From NCBI RefSeq assembly GCF_001544535.1, contig NZ_FCON02000006.1, forward strand, positions 1 through 64,000: 64,000 nt of DNA. Direction: 5' to 3'. This document shows, piece by piece, positions 42,682 through 52,094 of this stretch. The translations under genes and the position numbers were made by a program. The DNA is from Caballeronia choica. Its GTDB lineage: Bacteria > Pseudomonadota > Gammaproteobacteria > Burkholderiales > Burkholderiaceae. Positions within the stretch are counted from its first letter, which is position 1. The number at the start of each line of letters is the position of its first letter. The notes below the pieces were generated by a model. The model had not been told where the DNA came from. It saw only the letters and a list, made by a program, of their open reading frames with translations, and did not search any database.

Positions 42682-43623
42682 TCAACGGCTCGTGTCGCTA
42701 TCGCCCAAATAAACCTCCAGGTCACCGGAGACCGCGGAGAAGCGCTCAACCAGGAAGTCGAGGAGCGCCCGGACGCGCGGCGCCATGTATCGGCTACGCT
42801 GATACAGCGCATGGACCGGAACATCCGGAGATCGCCATTGCGGCATCAGAATCATCAATGTTCCCGCACGAAGATCGGACCCGATGTCCCACACGGATTT
42901 CATCGCGATGCCGTAACCAGCCACAGCCCACTCGCGGGCGAGTGCGCCATCGTTCGTCTCTCGCGAATTCGCAAGCGGCACGGTATAAGTTTCGACTTCG
43001 CCGCGGCACGTGAACTGCCAGTCGTTCGCAAGCCCCGCTGCGGTCGCGAGGACGATGCAAGCGAAGCGTTCCAGATCTCGCGGGCGCTCAGGCGCTCCGT
43101 GCGTCGCCACATACTCCGGTGACGCACAAAGCACGCGTCGATTCGGCGCGAGGCGCCGCGCGACGAGCGAACTATCCGGGGGCACGCCAAACCGGATGGC
43201 AAGGTCAATTTCGTCAAGCACCAGATTCGATAGCGAGTCGGACAACACCACCGAGAAGGTGACATCCGGATATTGCACGTTGAACTCGTCGAGCCAGCCC
43301 TTCAGGACATGACGGCCGAAATCCGAGGTCGCTGCAATCCGCACCTTTCCGCGAACGATACTTCGGCCGGCCTGCAGGGCCGCATGCGCATCGTCAAGGG
43401 CCTGAAGCGCCTGCTGGCAATGGAGCAGGTACAGCCGTCCTTCCTCCGTAAGCCGTAACTGGCGCGTCGTGCGCTCAAAGAGTCGCGTCTGAAGGGTCGC
43501 CTCCAGCTTGACAAGACGTGCGCTTGCTGCCGCAGGAGAGAGTCCGAGCTTGCGTCCCGCTGCCGACAGCCCACCGAGGTTTGCCGCTTCCACAAAAAGC
43601 CGGATGTCGCCGAGGTTATCCAC
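42682..43623 (-). CDS. LysR-family transcriptional regulator
   Basis: A 313-residue LTTR. The N-terminal winged helix-turn-helix reads GDIRLFVEAANLGGLSAAGR, then LGLSPAAASARLVKLEATLQ and LFERTTRQLRLTEEG; the effector domain starts near residue 92 (GKVRIAATSDFGRHVLKGWL). It belongs to the CrgA/DhcR-like branch with short Gln/Leu hinge. It is divergent from the VOC/Old-Yellow-Enzyme genes starting at 43727 with only 103 bases between, so it most likely controls them. The T-rich intergenic tract near 43630-43650 is a plausible promoter area. Confidence 0.92.
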   Translation of the reverse strand: MDNLGDIRLFVEAANLGGLSAAGRKLGLSPAAASARLVKLEATLQTRLFERTTRQLRLTEEGRLYLLHCQQALQALDDAHAALQAGRSIVRGKVRIAATSDFGRHVLKGWLDEFNVQYPDVTFSVVLSDSLSNLVLDEIDLAIRFGVPPDSSLVARRLAPNRRVLCASPEYVATHGAPERPRDLERFACIVLATAAGLANDWQFTCRGEVETYTVPLANSRETNDGALAREWAVAGYGIAMKSVWDIGSDLRAGTLMILMPQWRSPDVPVHALYQRSRYMAPRVRALLDFLVERFSAVSGDLEVYLGDSDTSR

Positions 43624-43726
43624 GATATTTCGGTTTTTTTTGAGAATTATTCAAATCCTACGCCAATTATCAAGGTGGGCGGGGCTATGCAGAATGTGTC
43701 GCATCAGCAACCAGCCACGAACTCCC

Positions 43727-44125
43727 ATGAAGCTCGATCACGCCACCATCGTCACCAAAGACCTCGAACATGCGCGGCGCATCCTTTGCGGCATCGTCGG
43801 ACTGAGTGACGGTCCGCGGCCTTCTTTCCAGGTGGCCGGCTACTGGCTATACGCGGACGGTCGCCCGGTCATCCATCTGGTCGAAGCGACTCTTCCCGCC
43901 CTCGAAGTGAAAGCCTGCCCTCGTATCGACCACATTGCACTGCGTGTCGATGACGCCGAGGAGTGGACGGCGCTCATCGATCGGCTGAGATCGAACAACG
44001 TTCCCTACACACTCGCCGAAGTGCCGCTTGCGGACGAAATTCAGCTCTTCGTTCCGTTGGCACCGGGCGTTGTCCTCGAATTCGTGACCCAGGCAAACAG
44101 CTTCGCTTCAACCATCGTCAATTAA
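43727..44125 (+). CDS. VOC-family protein, second of two
   Basis: A 132-residue glyoxalase/dioxygenase-fold protein: MKLDHATIVTKDLEHARRIL, then GYWLYADGRPVIHLVEA, IDHIALRVDDAEEWTALIDR and VVLEFVTQ. It is shorter than its paralogue at 41952, ending just after the last strand. Potential metal ligands His5, His50 and Glu near the C-terminus are kept. ATG 43727 is chosen where the VOC fold begins; the ribosome-binding site is weak. It is 18 bases upstream of an Old Yellow Enzyme gene and forms an operon with it, divergent from the LysR gene. Confidence 0.88.
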   Translation: MKLDHATIVTKDLEHARRILCGIVGLSDGPRPSFQVAGYWLYADGRPVIHLVEATLPALEVKACPRIDHIALRVDDAEEWTALIDRLRSNNVPYTLAEVPLADEIQLFVPLAPGVVLEFVTQANSFASTIVN

Positions 44126-44143
44126 GTCCGGAGATCCGCAATC

Positions 44144-45292
44144 ATGTCTACCATCGCCTCGCCGCTTTTCACGCCTGCAGTCGTCGCCGGTCACACGCTC
44201 GCCCACCGCGTCGTCATGGCCCCCATGACGCGTGCGCGCAGCACCCAGCCCGGAGACGTGCCCAATGCATTGAACGCGCGCTACTATGCCCAGCGTGCCT
44301 CGGCCGCGCTGATTGTGACCGAAGCCTCGCAGATCTCGGCACAAGGCAAGGGCTATTCCTTCACGCCTGGCATTCACAGCCGCGAACAAGTCGTGGGATG
44401 GCGGCTCGTGACCGATGCAGTTCACGCCGCCGGCGGCCGGATCTTCCTGCAACTCTGGCATGTAGGCCGCATGTCCCATCCGGATTTCCATGACGGCGAG
44501 TTGCCGGTCGCCCCTTCCGCCGTCCCCTTCGACGCCCAGATCTGGAAGGTCGATCCGGCCACCGGCATGGGTGCCATGGTCGACTGTCCGACCCCGCGCG
44601 CACTGACCCGTGACGAGATCAAGGGCGTTGTGGCGGACTTCCGCCGGGCTGCACGCAACGCAATGACTGCGGGCTTCGACGGTGTCGAGATTCATGGCGC
44701 CAACGGCTACCTCATCGACCAGTTCCTGCGTACGACATCCAACGTGCGGACCGACGAATACGGCGGATCACGTGAGAACCGATTGCGCTTTCTCACGGAG
44801 GTCGTCAACGCTGTGGCGGACGAAGTTGGCGCAGAGCGCACGGCCATTCGCCTGGCTCCGTTCCTGACCGCGCGTGGGATGGCGTGTCCGGACATCCTGC
44901 CGACCATCCTTGAAGCCACCGAATTCCTGCAGGCACGCGGCATTGCCTATCTGCATCTCGTCGAGGCGGACTGGGACGACGCACCGCAATTCACCGAGGA
45001 ATTCCGCCAGGCCATCCGTGCCCGCTTCACGCGGCCGATCATCGTCGCCGGCAACTACGACGAGGCGCGCGCCGATTGGGTACTGTCGAGCGGTTACGCC
45101 GACCTGGTCGCCTTCGGCCGGCCGTTTGTGGCCAATCCGGACTTCCCCCGCCGGCTCGCCGATGGCCTGCCGCTGGCCACCTTCGACGGCAGCACGCTGT
45201 TTGGTGGTGATGAGCGTGGCTACAGCGACTATTCGGCTTGGCCGGTAGTGGATGTTGCCGACAGGGTGCCGGACACTGCCAGCCTTGCCTGA
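44144..45292 (+). CDS. Old Yellow Enzyme, alkene reductase (NemA-like)
   Basis: A 382-residue FMN-dependent ene-reductase. Features in order: VMAPMTRARSTQPGDVPN (flavin region, Thr of APMTR), LQLWHVGRMSHP, substrate-binding pair in VEIHGANGYLIDQF (His-x-x-Asn), then RTDEYGGSRENR, and the phosphate-binding C-terminal part IIVAGNYDEARADWVLSSG, DLVAFGRPFVANPDFP. The classical OYE1/NemA/XenB branch reduces activated C=C bonds or nitro groups using NADPH. GGAG lies upstream of the ATG. It follows the VOC gene by 18 bases. Confidence 0.93.
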   Translation: MSTIASPLFTPAVVAGHTLAHRVVMAPMTRARSTQPGDVPNALNARYYAQRASAALIVTEASQISAQGKGYSFTPGIHSREQVVGWRLVTDAVHAAGGRIFLQLWHVGRMSHPDFHDGELPVAPSAVPFDAQIWKVDPATGMGAMVDCPTPRALTRDEIKGVVADFRRAARNAMTAGFDGVEIHGANGYLIDQFLRTTSNVRTDEYGGSRENRLRFLTEVVNAVADEVGAERTAIRLAPFLTARGMACPDILPTILEATEFLQARGIAYLHLVEADWDDAPQFTEEFRQAIRARFTRPIIVAGNYDEARADWVLSSGYADLVAFGRPFVANPDFPRRLADGLPLATFDGSTLFGGDERGYSDYSAWPVVDVADRVPDTASLA

Positions 45293-45481
45293 GTTCCGGC
45301 GTTGCCGATGTCGATCGGATCGAGGCGAAGCAGACATCAATCGCCGCAGAATCCAGAGATCGGCAAGCATCGCCAACTCCGTCCCTGCTTTTCATGCCGA
45401 CCATCGTCGCCGGCCGGAACATGGCCGGGTTCAACACGTTCGCATCGCCAGCACAAATCACGTTAATTCAAGGAGCATAAA

Positions 45482-46276
45482 ATGTTTGTTTATCGCGGCT
45501 CGACCGCCCTGATTACGGGCGCATCGAAAGGGCTAGGGAAGGTCTTCGCGGAGACACTTGCCGCACGCGGCATGAACCTGGTGCTGGTCGCCCGGTCTGG
45601 CGACGTTTTGAATGCCATGGCGGAAAGCCTTGCCGAGAGGTACGGCGTGCAATGCACCCCGCTCAACGCCGACCTTGGCAGTCCCGATGCCGCAATTCTT
45701 ATCGGAGAGGAAGTCGAGCGCAGGGGCATTCAGATAGACCTGCTGGTCAACAATGCGGGCTTGGGGCTAACCGGCAGCTTCCTTTCTCACGACCTCAAGA
45801 AAGAACAGTCGGCAATTCAGGTCAACGTTCAGGCGGTCGTCGCATTTGCTCACCTGTTTGGCGGCCGTATGGCAAAACGTGGCAGGGGTGGCATTATCAA
45901 TGTCGCGTCCAACGCGAGTTTTCAACCTCTCCCTCATATGGCAATCTACGCCGCGACCAAGGCCTTCGTTCTTTCCTTTAGCGAGGCGCTGCAATTTGAA
46001 CTCGCCGGCATGGGCGTTCACGTGATGGCGGCTTGCCCCGGGCCGACGGCGACGAGCTTCTTCGACGGCGTGTCGACCAATGTGTCGACCAATGACATGG
46101 ACAGCTCGGAATCGGTTGTCCAAAATACGCTGAAAGCGTTCGACCGACGGAAAGCTGTCGCCTATCCGGGGCGGACGAGCGTGCGGGCCGCTACCTGGGC
46201 GTCGCGCTTGCTTCCTCGATCGCTTGTCGTTCGCCTCGCGGCAGTGGCCAGCGGCAAAATGGGGCTCAACGGTTAA
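45482..46276 (+). CDS. SDR-family oxidoreductase
   Basis: A 264-residue short-chain dehydrogenase: cofactor motif TGASKGLG, NNAGLGLTG, catalytic Ser in INVASNASFQP, Tyr-x-x-x-Lys in AIYAATKAFVLSFSEAL, and the CPGPTAT loop. It matches the DltE/SadH-type branch, whose members act on acyl or lipid-like carbonyl substrates. AGGAG lies 6 bases upstream of the ATG. It is 190 bases after the Old Yellow Enzyme gene and convergent with the epimerase-like gene to its right. Confidence 0.9.
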   Translation: MFVYRGSTALITGASKGLGKVFAETLAARGMNLVLVARSGDVLNAMAESLAERYGVQCTPLNADLGSPDAAILIGEEVERRGIQIDLLVNNAGLGLTGSFLSHDLKKEQSAIQVNVQAVVAFAHLFGGRMAKRGRGGIINVASNASFQPLPHMAIYAATKAFVLSFSEALQFELAGMGVHVMAACPGPTATSFFDGVSTNVSTNDMDSSESVVQNTLKAFDRRKAVAYPGRTSVRAATWASRLLPRSLVVRLAAVASGKMGLNG

Positions 46277-46321
46277 AGGCATTGGATTGAAAAGGCTGTG
46301 TCCCGTCGCGGCCATGACGTA

Positions 46322-46345
46322 GGCCGGGCGCTTCTCTGCCCGGCC
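46322..46345. terminator. Hairpin between convergent genes
   Basis: GGCCGGGC (46322-46329) pairs with GCCCGGCC (46338-46345) around an 8-base loop. It lies between two converging stop codons, where a shared terminator is expected; there is no T-run, so the call is moderate. Confidence 0.45.
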
Positions 46346-46355
46346 GCAGCTAAAG

Positions 46356-47324
46356 TCAGGCGGCGTACGACCCAAACTCGATGTCGTGCAGGATGTCCGT
46401 GCGGGTCGGCGACCAGGCCAGCAGACTTCGCGTCTTATCTGAAGACATGCGCTTGTTCAGCGAAAGACTCACGCCGATCGGGCCGCCGGTAGCGTACATT
46501 TCTTCGAACGGGAAACTCACCGTGCGATCGCCAGCGCCGATCATGCGACTTACGGCGGCGGCGAGTTCCCGCTGGCTCACTTCACCGGCCACGCCGTGCA
46601 GCACGGCGCCCGCAGGCGCGCGTTCGAGCGCGAGACAGTACAGTTCGGCAAGCTCGTCGACATGAATGTACCCCTGCAACGTACCGCCTGATCCGAGGTG
46701 TGGCGCGACGCCTCGGGCGCGAGCCATCCTGATGAGGCCGGGCAGGTCATAGCTGCCGCCGTTTCCATAGACGAGGCCCGGACGCATCACGATGCCTCGG
46801 ATTCCCGCGGCGTTCGCTACTTCCTTTTCGGTTTCGACGCGCGCGGCCATGGCTGCGCCGAACATTTGTGCCATCACGGGCGGCACATTTGCCGATGCGG
46901 GCGCAAACACCGAGGGTGGCAAAGGCAGGCTCACATCCTCGTCGAATACCTCATGCGTTGCCTCGCCGCTGTTGACGATGCCGAGGACCGCCGAGCCGCT
47001 GGTGAAGATCAGGGTCTTGCCCGAGCCTTCGACCGCGCCGAGCATCGCGCGAATTGCGTCTCGATCCTGCGCGAAGGTCTCAGCGCTGCCCGCCAGCGAG
47101 CCGATGCTTGCCGTGCTGACGATCGTGTCGACTTCGGCGGCCGCCCTGATCAGGCTAGCTGTGTCAGCGAAGTCGCCAGCGACAGGGGTAATGCCAGCGA
47201 GGCGAAGCTGGCCGGCGGAATCTTCCGATCGCGCAAGGCCGAAGACTTCATGTCCGCGTTTGACGAGTGCCTTGGCGGCAGCCCCACCGATATAGCCGGT
47301 CGCTCCGGTCACGAGAATCTTCAT
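46356..47324 (-). CDS. NAD-dependent epimerase/dehydratase-like extended SDR
   Basis: A 322-residue atypical/extended SDR. It begins MKILVTGATGYIGGAAAKAL with the TGxxGxxG motif, followed by HEVFGLARSEDSA, and later VMRPGLVYGNGGSYDLPG, in which Tyr and Gly match substrate-site residues of the extended family. GGGAGA lies upstream of ATG 47324; the much longer open frame upstream is not coding. Relatives are NAD(P)-binding reductases or sugar-nucleotide-like epimerases; the substrate cannot be told. Its promoter carries one of four copies of the 32-bp ATACY-N22-RGTAT operator, linking it to the nearby redox genes. Confidence 0.88.
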   Translation of the reverse strand: MKILVTGATGYIGGAAAKALVKRGHEVFGLARSEDSAGQLRLAGITPVAGDFADTASLIRAAAEVDTIVSTASIGSLAGSAETFAQDRDAIRAMLGAVEGSGKTLIFTSGSAVLGIVNSGEATHEVFDEDVSLPLPPSVFAPASANVPPVMAQMFGAAMAARVETEKEVANAAGIRGIVMRPGLVYGNGGSYDLPGLIRMARARGVAPHLGSGGTLQGYIHVDELAELYCLALERAPAGAVLHGVAGEVSQRELAAAVSRMIGAGDRTVSFPFEEMYATGGPIGVSLSLNKRMSSDKTRSLLAWSPTRTDILHDIEFGSYAA

Positions 47325-47518
47325 CGCGTCTCTCCCTGGCGGGTCGGTGTGCTTTCGTGCTGTTTCATATACGTATCTGTTTGATCTGAGAGTTAAAACC
47401 GCCGTCAGGATGCGGCGAATGGTTGAGTTCGAACCTGCCTTGGGATTACGCAATAGCGGTGACGTAACGGCCGCATCCGCAATGAGGTAGAGGGTTTGGG
47501 TAATCCTGTCTCGAAATG

Positions 47519-47550
47519 ATACCAAATAGAATACAAAGATCAAGTAGTAT
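47519..47550 (-). promoter_or_regulatory. ATACY-N22-RGTAT operator, copy D, upstream of the epimerase-like gene
   Basis: ATACC (47519-47523) and AGTAT (47546-47550) span 32 bp. Read on the minus strand it continues TTGATCTTT after ATACT, like the TTGATATTT of copies A and C. The space from 47325 to 47518 shows nothing else that I recognise. Confidence 0.65.
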
Positions 47551-47701
47551 CGTAAATGACGCGATAGCGCATCTGCGGGCCCCGGCATCCATAGCTTGGG
47601 GCGCGGGGACCTTGCATCCGCGGGCACCACGGCGCCGCCGAAGGTTCTCGCAGTCGCAGGCAATTCCACTTGATGTCCGAGGCTCGATGCCGCACATTAA
47701 A

Positions 47702-47733
47702 ATACCGATTGATATTTAAAACCGTATCGGTAT
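47702..47733 (+). promoter_or_regulatory. ATACY-N22-RGTAT operator, copy A, upstream of the second Old Yellow Enzyme
   Basis: ATACCGAT (47702-47709) and its exact complement ATCGGTAT (47726-47733) flank a 16-base AT-rich centre. This is the most perfect of the four copies. It lies about 130 bases upstream of the start codon at 47862. Confidence 0.7.
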
Positions 47734-47861
47734 CATATGTAAATCGCCCTTGGTACACACCGGGGGTGCTGGTCGCCGTCGAGATGCGGTGATGAAGCAA
47801 GCGTAGTCGCGCACGAAGCGCTGCACGCGCCGCACTTTTCACGGACATGGAGTCGCTTCAC

Positions 47862-49199
47862 ATGCAAGCTAACGACACTTACAGCACGCAGCAAAACCCT
47901 TCGGGCATCTTGAGTCAACCTCTGACCCTGCCCTGCGGCGTGACGCTGCCCAACCGCCTGGTCAAAGGGGCGATGTCGGAGTTGCTGGCCGACACACACA
48001 ATCGCGCCACGGAGAAGCATGAGACGCTCTATCGAACGTTCGCGCGCAAGGGCCCGGGCCTGCTTCTCACGGGAAATGTCCAGGTCGATCGCTTGCATCT
48101 GGAGCACGGCTCGAATGTCGTGATTCAAGGTGTTCAGGACCCCAAGGCCCTGGCTGCGCTCAAGGCGTGGTCCGCGGCAGCCAAGGAGGCGGGCGGTCAT
48201 GTCTGGATGCAGTTGTCGCATTCCGGCCGGCAGACCCAGAAGTCAATCAATCCCAGGCCCCAGGCGCCCTCCGAGGTTCAGGTCAACTTGCCCGGCGATC
48301 GTTTCGGGACGCCGGTGGCGTTGACCTCAGCTGAGATCGAGGGCCTCATCGAGCGCTTCGCTCACGCTGCGAGCGTGGCTCGGGAAACAGGGTTCAACGG
48401 TGTCGAGTTGCATGCCGCTCACGGCTATCTTTTTTCGCAGTTCCTGTCACCACGCACGAACCTGCGCAGCGATGAATGGGGCGGCGACCTGCTGGGCCGG
48501 GCCCGCTTCCTCCTAAAGACGGTCGAGCGCATCCGCGGCAAGGTTGGGGCGGACTTCGCCATCGGCGTGAAACTCAACTCCGCGGATTTCCAACGCGGCG
48601 GCTTCAGCTTCGAGGACAGCCAGATTGTCGCGGGCTGGCTCGACGAAGCAAGCGTCGACGTTATCGAGATCTCCGGTGGCACCTACGAACAGCCGAAGAT
48701 GGCCAACATCGAGGGGCTCGAGCCCGCATTCGATCCCATGATCAGCAAATCGACGCGGGAACGCGAGGCGTTCTTTGCACGCTTCGCGCCCGAGATGCGA
48801 CGGAGCATCAAGCGGGCCAAGCTCATGGTTACCGGCGGCTTCCGCTCGGCGGCGGGCATGGCGCAAGCGATCACCGAGGATGGCGTGGATCTGATCGGCT
48901 TGGGCCGTCCGCTGTGTCTCTATCCAGAGGCGCCCTCCGAGTTGCTCAACGGTGAACGCGACCAGTTCGAAGCATGGGAACATCGACTGCGCTTGGGGCC
49001 TGGAATTCTCGGCCCGCACTCGCCGATCAAGATCCTCAAGGCGATCAACGGCTTTGGCACGATGAGTTGGTATAACGAGCAACTTCTTCGATTGGCCGAC
49101 GGGCTTCCTGCCGATCCCAAGATGAATTTCCTGACGGCATTCATCAGGGCCAGCAGCCGTGAAAAGCGGGTGGCGCGAGCGCTGGAGTCTGGTCGATAG
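47862..49199 (+). CDS. NADH:flavin oxidoreductase/Old Yellow Enzyme family, second type
   Basis: A 445-residue OYE-like barrel. It includes PNRLVKGAMSELLAD, VWMQLSHSGRQTQK, the substrate pair in VELHAAHGYLFSQFLSP (His-x-x-His, unlike the His-x-x-Asn of the enzyme at 44144), RSDEWGGDLLGRAR, and a TGGFRS phosphate-binding loop followed by DLIGLGRPL. The length and C-terminal helical extension fit the barrel-only branch related to 2,4-dienoyl-CoA reductases without the iron-sulfur part. GGAG lies 9 bases before ATG 47862, preferred over ATG 47847. Operator copy A sits upstream; an SDR and an aldehyde dehydrogenase follow on the same strand. Confidence 0.9.
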   Translation: MQANDTYSTQQNPSGILSQPLTLPCGVTLPNRLVKGAMSELLADTHNRATEKHETLYRTFARKGPGLLLTGNVQVDRLHLEHGSNVVIQGVQDPKALAALKAWSAAAKEAGGHVWMQLSHSGRQTQKSINPRPQAPSEVQVNLPGDRFGTPVALTSAEIEGLIERFAHAASVARETGFNGVELHAAHGYLFSQFLSPRTNLRSDEWGGDLLGRARFLLKTVERIRGKVGADFAIGVKLNSADFQRGGFSFEDSQIVAGWLDEASVDVIEISGGTYEQPKMANIEGLEPAFDPMISKSTREREAFFARFAPEMRRSIKRAKLMVTGGFRSAAGMAQAITEDGVDLIGLGRPLCLYPEAPSELLNGERDQFEAWEHRLRLGPGILGPHSPIKILKAINGFGTMSWYNEQLLRLADGLPADPKMNFLTAFIRASSREKRVARALESGR

Positions 49200-49266
49200 G
49201 CTGCAAGCCGGGACCTGGACGCAGCGCGCCTCATGGTCGGCAGCTCCGCACCGCTTGTAATGGAAA

Positions 49267-49298
49267 ATACCAATTTGATGTTGGATACCAGTCGGTAT
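49267..49298 (+). promoter_or_regulatory. ATACY-N22-RGTAT operator, copy B, upstream of the SDR at 49368
   Basis: ATACC (49267-49271) and GGTAT (49294-49298) span 32 bp, the same geometry as the other copies; an extra ATACC at 49285 makes an inner ATACC-N4-GGTAT palindrome. Confidence 0.6.
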
Positions 49299-49367
49299 GT
49301 GTACTGGCTTGCGACCCATCAGCCAACCGGTCGGGTGATGGACGAATTTTTAAAATGGAGGATTCAC

Positions 49368-50159
49368 GTGGGCAAGTTGAATGGCAAGGTAGCACTGGTA
49401 ACTGGAGCCGCACGCGGTATCGGTGCGGCAATCGCATACGACATGGCAAGCGAGGGTGCCAAGGTCGTACTTACGGATATCGATCAGGAAGCGGCGGAAT
49501 CCGCGGCCAACGCCATCCGCAACGAAGGCTGGATCGGCATCGCGATGCTGCACGACGTCACGAATCCCGACAGCTGGGCGACGGTGGTTGCCGAAGCGGA
49601 GCGCCAGCTCGGCTCTCTCGACATCCTCGTCAACAACGCCGGAATCCTGGCGGTGCAGCCCATCGCGGAGACCAGCCTCGAGGACTTTCACCGCGTTTCC
49701 GCGGTCAATACCGACGGCGTATTCCTCGGCATCAAACACGGCTTCGCTTCGATGGGAACGCGCGGAGGATCCATCATCAACGTGTCCTCTCTCGGCGGGA
49801 TGATCGGCGCAGCCGGTCAGCTTGCATATGGGGCATCGAAAGGGGCGGTCAGGTTGATGACGAAATGCGCCATGGCCGAGGCTGCGGCTTTAGGGCTGCC
49901 CATTCGTTGCAACTCCATTCATCCGGGCGTGATCCATACGCCGATGACAGAAACGTTCTACGGTTTTGGAAGGGGTACGGGGTTGGACGAGATGTTCGCT
50001 GCCGCGATTCCGTCAGGGCGCCTCGGGACACCGCAAGACGTGGCCCGCGCGGCGGTCTATCTGGCATCGGAAGACGCCTCGTACGTCAACGGCGCGGAAT
50101 TGATGGTCGACGGTGGCATCCTTGCCGCTCCGATTCAAAAGCCGAAAGCCCCGCAGTGA
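49368..50159 (+). CDS. SDR-family oxidoreductase (GTG start)
   Basis: A 263-residue short-chain dehydrogenase: TGAARGIG at residues 12-19, an Asp in VLTDIDQEAA that favours NAD, NNAGILAVQ, catalytic Ser in INVSSLGGM, and Tyr-x-x-x-Lys in LAYGASKGAVRLMT. It is similar to 3-alpha/3-beta- or 3(or 17)-hydroxysteroid-type dehydrogenases, but substrate choice is not decided by sequence. I place the start at GTG 49368 because GGAGG lies 7 bases upstream and MGKLNGKVALVTG is the usual beginning. Operator copy B precedes it. An aldehyde dehydrogenase gene follows after 183 bases. Confidence 0.9.
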   Translation: MGKLNGKVALVTGAARGIGAAIAYDMASEGAKVVLTDIDQEAAESAANAIRNEGWIGIAMLHDVTNPDSWATVVAEAERQLGSLDILVNNAGILAVQPIAETSLEDFHRVSAVNTDGVFLGIKHGFASMGTRGGSIINVSSLGGMIGAAGQLAYGASKGAVRLMTKCAMAEAAALGLPIRCNSIHPGVIHTPMTETFYGFGRGTGLDEMFAAAIPSGRLGTPQDVARAAVYLASEDASYVNGAELMVDGGILAAPIQKPKAPQ

Positions 50160-50342
50160 CCGCAGAAGGCCGTCATCGCTGCGGCGCTCGATCGAGTGCA
50201 TGGAGGCAACGCGACAGGCGCACGACGCTATCGCCGCATTCGTCCCTTGGATAGAGGCAGCAGAGACGGTAAGTCAGGTGTTGCGGCTATGCGTGCAGAT
50301 GGGAGTGGCGCGCGTTAGCCGCAAGTCATACAAAGGATCTTG

Positions 50343-52094
50343 ATGAAAACCCCGGAGCGCGCCAACGAGTTGGAAGAGGCAAGCAATCACGCTCGCCTCG
50401 ACCGTGTCATAGACAGGCTCACTGCCAACAAGCGCAGTTGGGCCAGACTTCCGGTCGCGGACCGCATCGCCTTGCTCGAGCAGATACGCACCGGCGTCGT
50501 GAGCTCTGCGGAAGGATGGGCGACACTGGCGACCTTGCGCAAAGGCCTGGCGGTCGATTCGGCACTCGCCGGCGAGGAGTGGATATCGGGCCCTTGGGCA
50601 CTGCTGACCGCGATTGACATCCTGTTGCGCACACTTCGACAGATGGAAGGCCATCGCTACCTCGATGGACTGAAGGTGCGCCGCACGGTCAACGGCCAGA
50701 CTGCGGCGAAAGTCTTCCCGCTTACTCTGTCCGACAAGCTGTTGCTGAGCGGTGTGAGCGCCGAAGTGTGGATGGAGCCGGGAGTTTCCCCCGAGGCACT
50801 GAGACAATCGGCGGCCGGCACTTATGCGGCTGCGCGCTCCTCGCACGACGGGACGCTGGCCCTCGTGCTCGGAGCGGGCAACATCACGAGCATTGCACCG
50901 CTCGACGCGCTTTACAAGCTCTACGCGGAAAACAGCGTCGCCATCGTCAAGCTCAATCCGGTGACTGACTATCTCCAGCCGATACTCGAAGGGATATTCA
51001 AGCCGTTGATCGACGCAGGCTACTTCGCGATCGTTAGCGGGGGCGTGGACGTCGGAAGCTACCTGACGACGAACCGCCATGTCGACACGCTGCATATCAC
51101 TGGAAGTGCCGCTTCACATGACGCCATCATCTTCGGTATCGGCGAGGAGGGAGCAGAACGCAAGGGGCGCAATGAGCCGCTCAATCGCCGGCCCATTACG
51201 AGTGAACTCGGTGCTGTGTGCCCGACCATCGTTGTTCCCGGACGTTGGACGAAGGCGGATCTGCGCTTCCAGGCCGAGCATGTTGCCACCCAAAAATTGC
51301 ATAATTCCGGATTCAACTGCATCGCAAGCCAGATACTTGTCCTGCCGCGAGACTGGCCGCAAGCCGAAGCATTCCTGACAGAATTGCGCCGCGCTCTTGC
51401 GGGCGCGCCCTCGCGGCCGCTTTACTACCCCGGCGCTCAGGAGAGGCTCGCGGGATTTCTGGCGACGAATCCCGAGGCGCTGCAACTTGGAAATGACGCC
51501 GACGCACCCCGAATCCTCGCTTTTATCGATGCCGAAGCACACGGGGAACTGTCCACTTTTTCGACGGAGGTTTTTGGACCCGCACTTGGCGTGGTGTTCG
51601 TCGACGGGAGCAATGCCGCGAGCTTTCTACGGAATGCGATTGCTTTTGCAAATGACCGTCTGCACGGAACCCTGGGCGCGAACGTCATCATCGATCCGGC
51701 GACAGAAAAGGCGCTGGGCGGGAATTTCGAGCGTCTGTTGGCCGAACTGCGCTATGGCTGCATTGCCGTGAACACGTGGAGCGCGCTTGGATTCCTGCTT
51801 GCGCATACGCCGTGGGGAGCCTTCCCCGGCCATCCTTTGAACGATATTCAAAGCGGCAAAGGTTTCGTCCACAACGGCTTTCTGTTCGACCGTCCACAGC
51901 GTTCGATCGTCCGCGCACCCTTCAGGCCGTTCCCGCGCGGTCTTCTGCACGGAAGCTTCGCGATGCTGCCGCGACCTCCATGGTTCGTCACCAACCGCAC
52001 TGCGGCCACCACGGCCCGCAGGATCGTGGCGTTCCAGGCGAAGCCTTCCTTGCCGAAGCTGTTGGGAATATTTCTTAGTGCGCTCGGCGGATAG
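50343..52094 (+). CDS. Aldehyde dehydrogenase family protein, long form
   Basis: A 583-residue member of the ALDH superfamily, longer than the usual 480-500. Recognisable parts are the cofactor lysine in VAIVKLNPVTDYLQP, the Gly-rich HITGSAASHDA, the general-base Glu in ITSELGAVCPTIVVPG, and the catalytic Cys in KLHNSGFNCIASQ. The C-terminal part, with VNTWSALGFLLAHTPWGAFP and about 60 further residues, is unlike standard ALDHs. It probably oxidises an aldehyde made by the SDR or OYE enzymes encoded upstream. AAAGGA precedes ATG 50343. Confidence 0.85.
   Translation: MKTPERANELEEASNHARLDRVIDRLTANKRSWARLPVADRIALLEQIRTGVVSSAEGWATLATLRKGLAVDSALAGEEWISGPWALLTAIDILLRTLRQMEGHRYLDGLKVRRTVNGQTAAKVFPLTLSDKLLLSGVSAEVWMEPGVSPEALRQSAAGTYAAARSSHDGTLALVLGAGNITSIAPLDALYKLYAENSVAIVKLNPVTDYLQPILEGIFKPLIDAGYFAIVSGGVDVGSYLTTNRHVDTLHITGSAASHDAIIFGIGEEGAERKGRNEPLNRRPITSELGAVCPTIVVPGRWTKADLRFQAEHVATQKLHNSGFNCIASQILVLPRDWPQAEAFLTELRRALAGAPSRPLYYPGAQERLAGFLATNPEALQLGNDADAPRILAFIDAEAHGELSTFSTEVFGPALGVVFVDGSNAASFLRNAIAFANDRLHGTLGANVIIDPATEKALGGNFERLLAELRYGCIAVNTWSALGFLLAHTPWGAFPGHPLNDIQSGKGFVHNGFLFDRPQRSIVRAPFRPFPRGLLHGSFAMLPRPPWFVTNRTAATTARRIVAFQAKPSLPKLLGIFLSALGG

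Noticed and set aside
47325-47669. A 115-residue N-terminal extension of the epimerase-like protein
   Set aside because: It crosses operator copy D and precedes the Rossmann start MKILVTG, which has its own ribosome-binding site.
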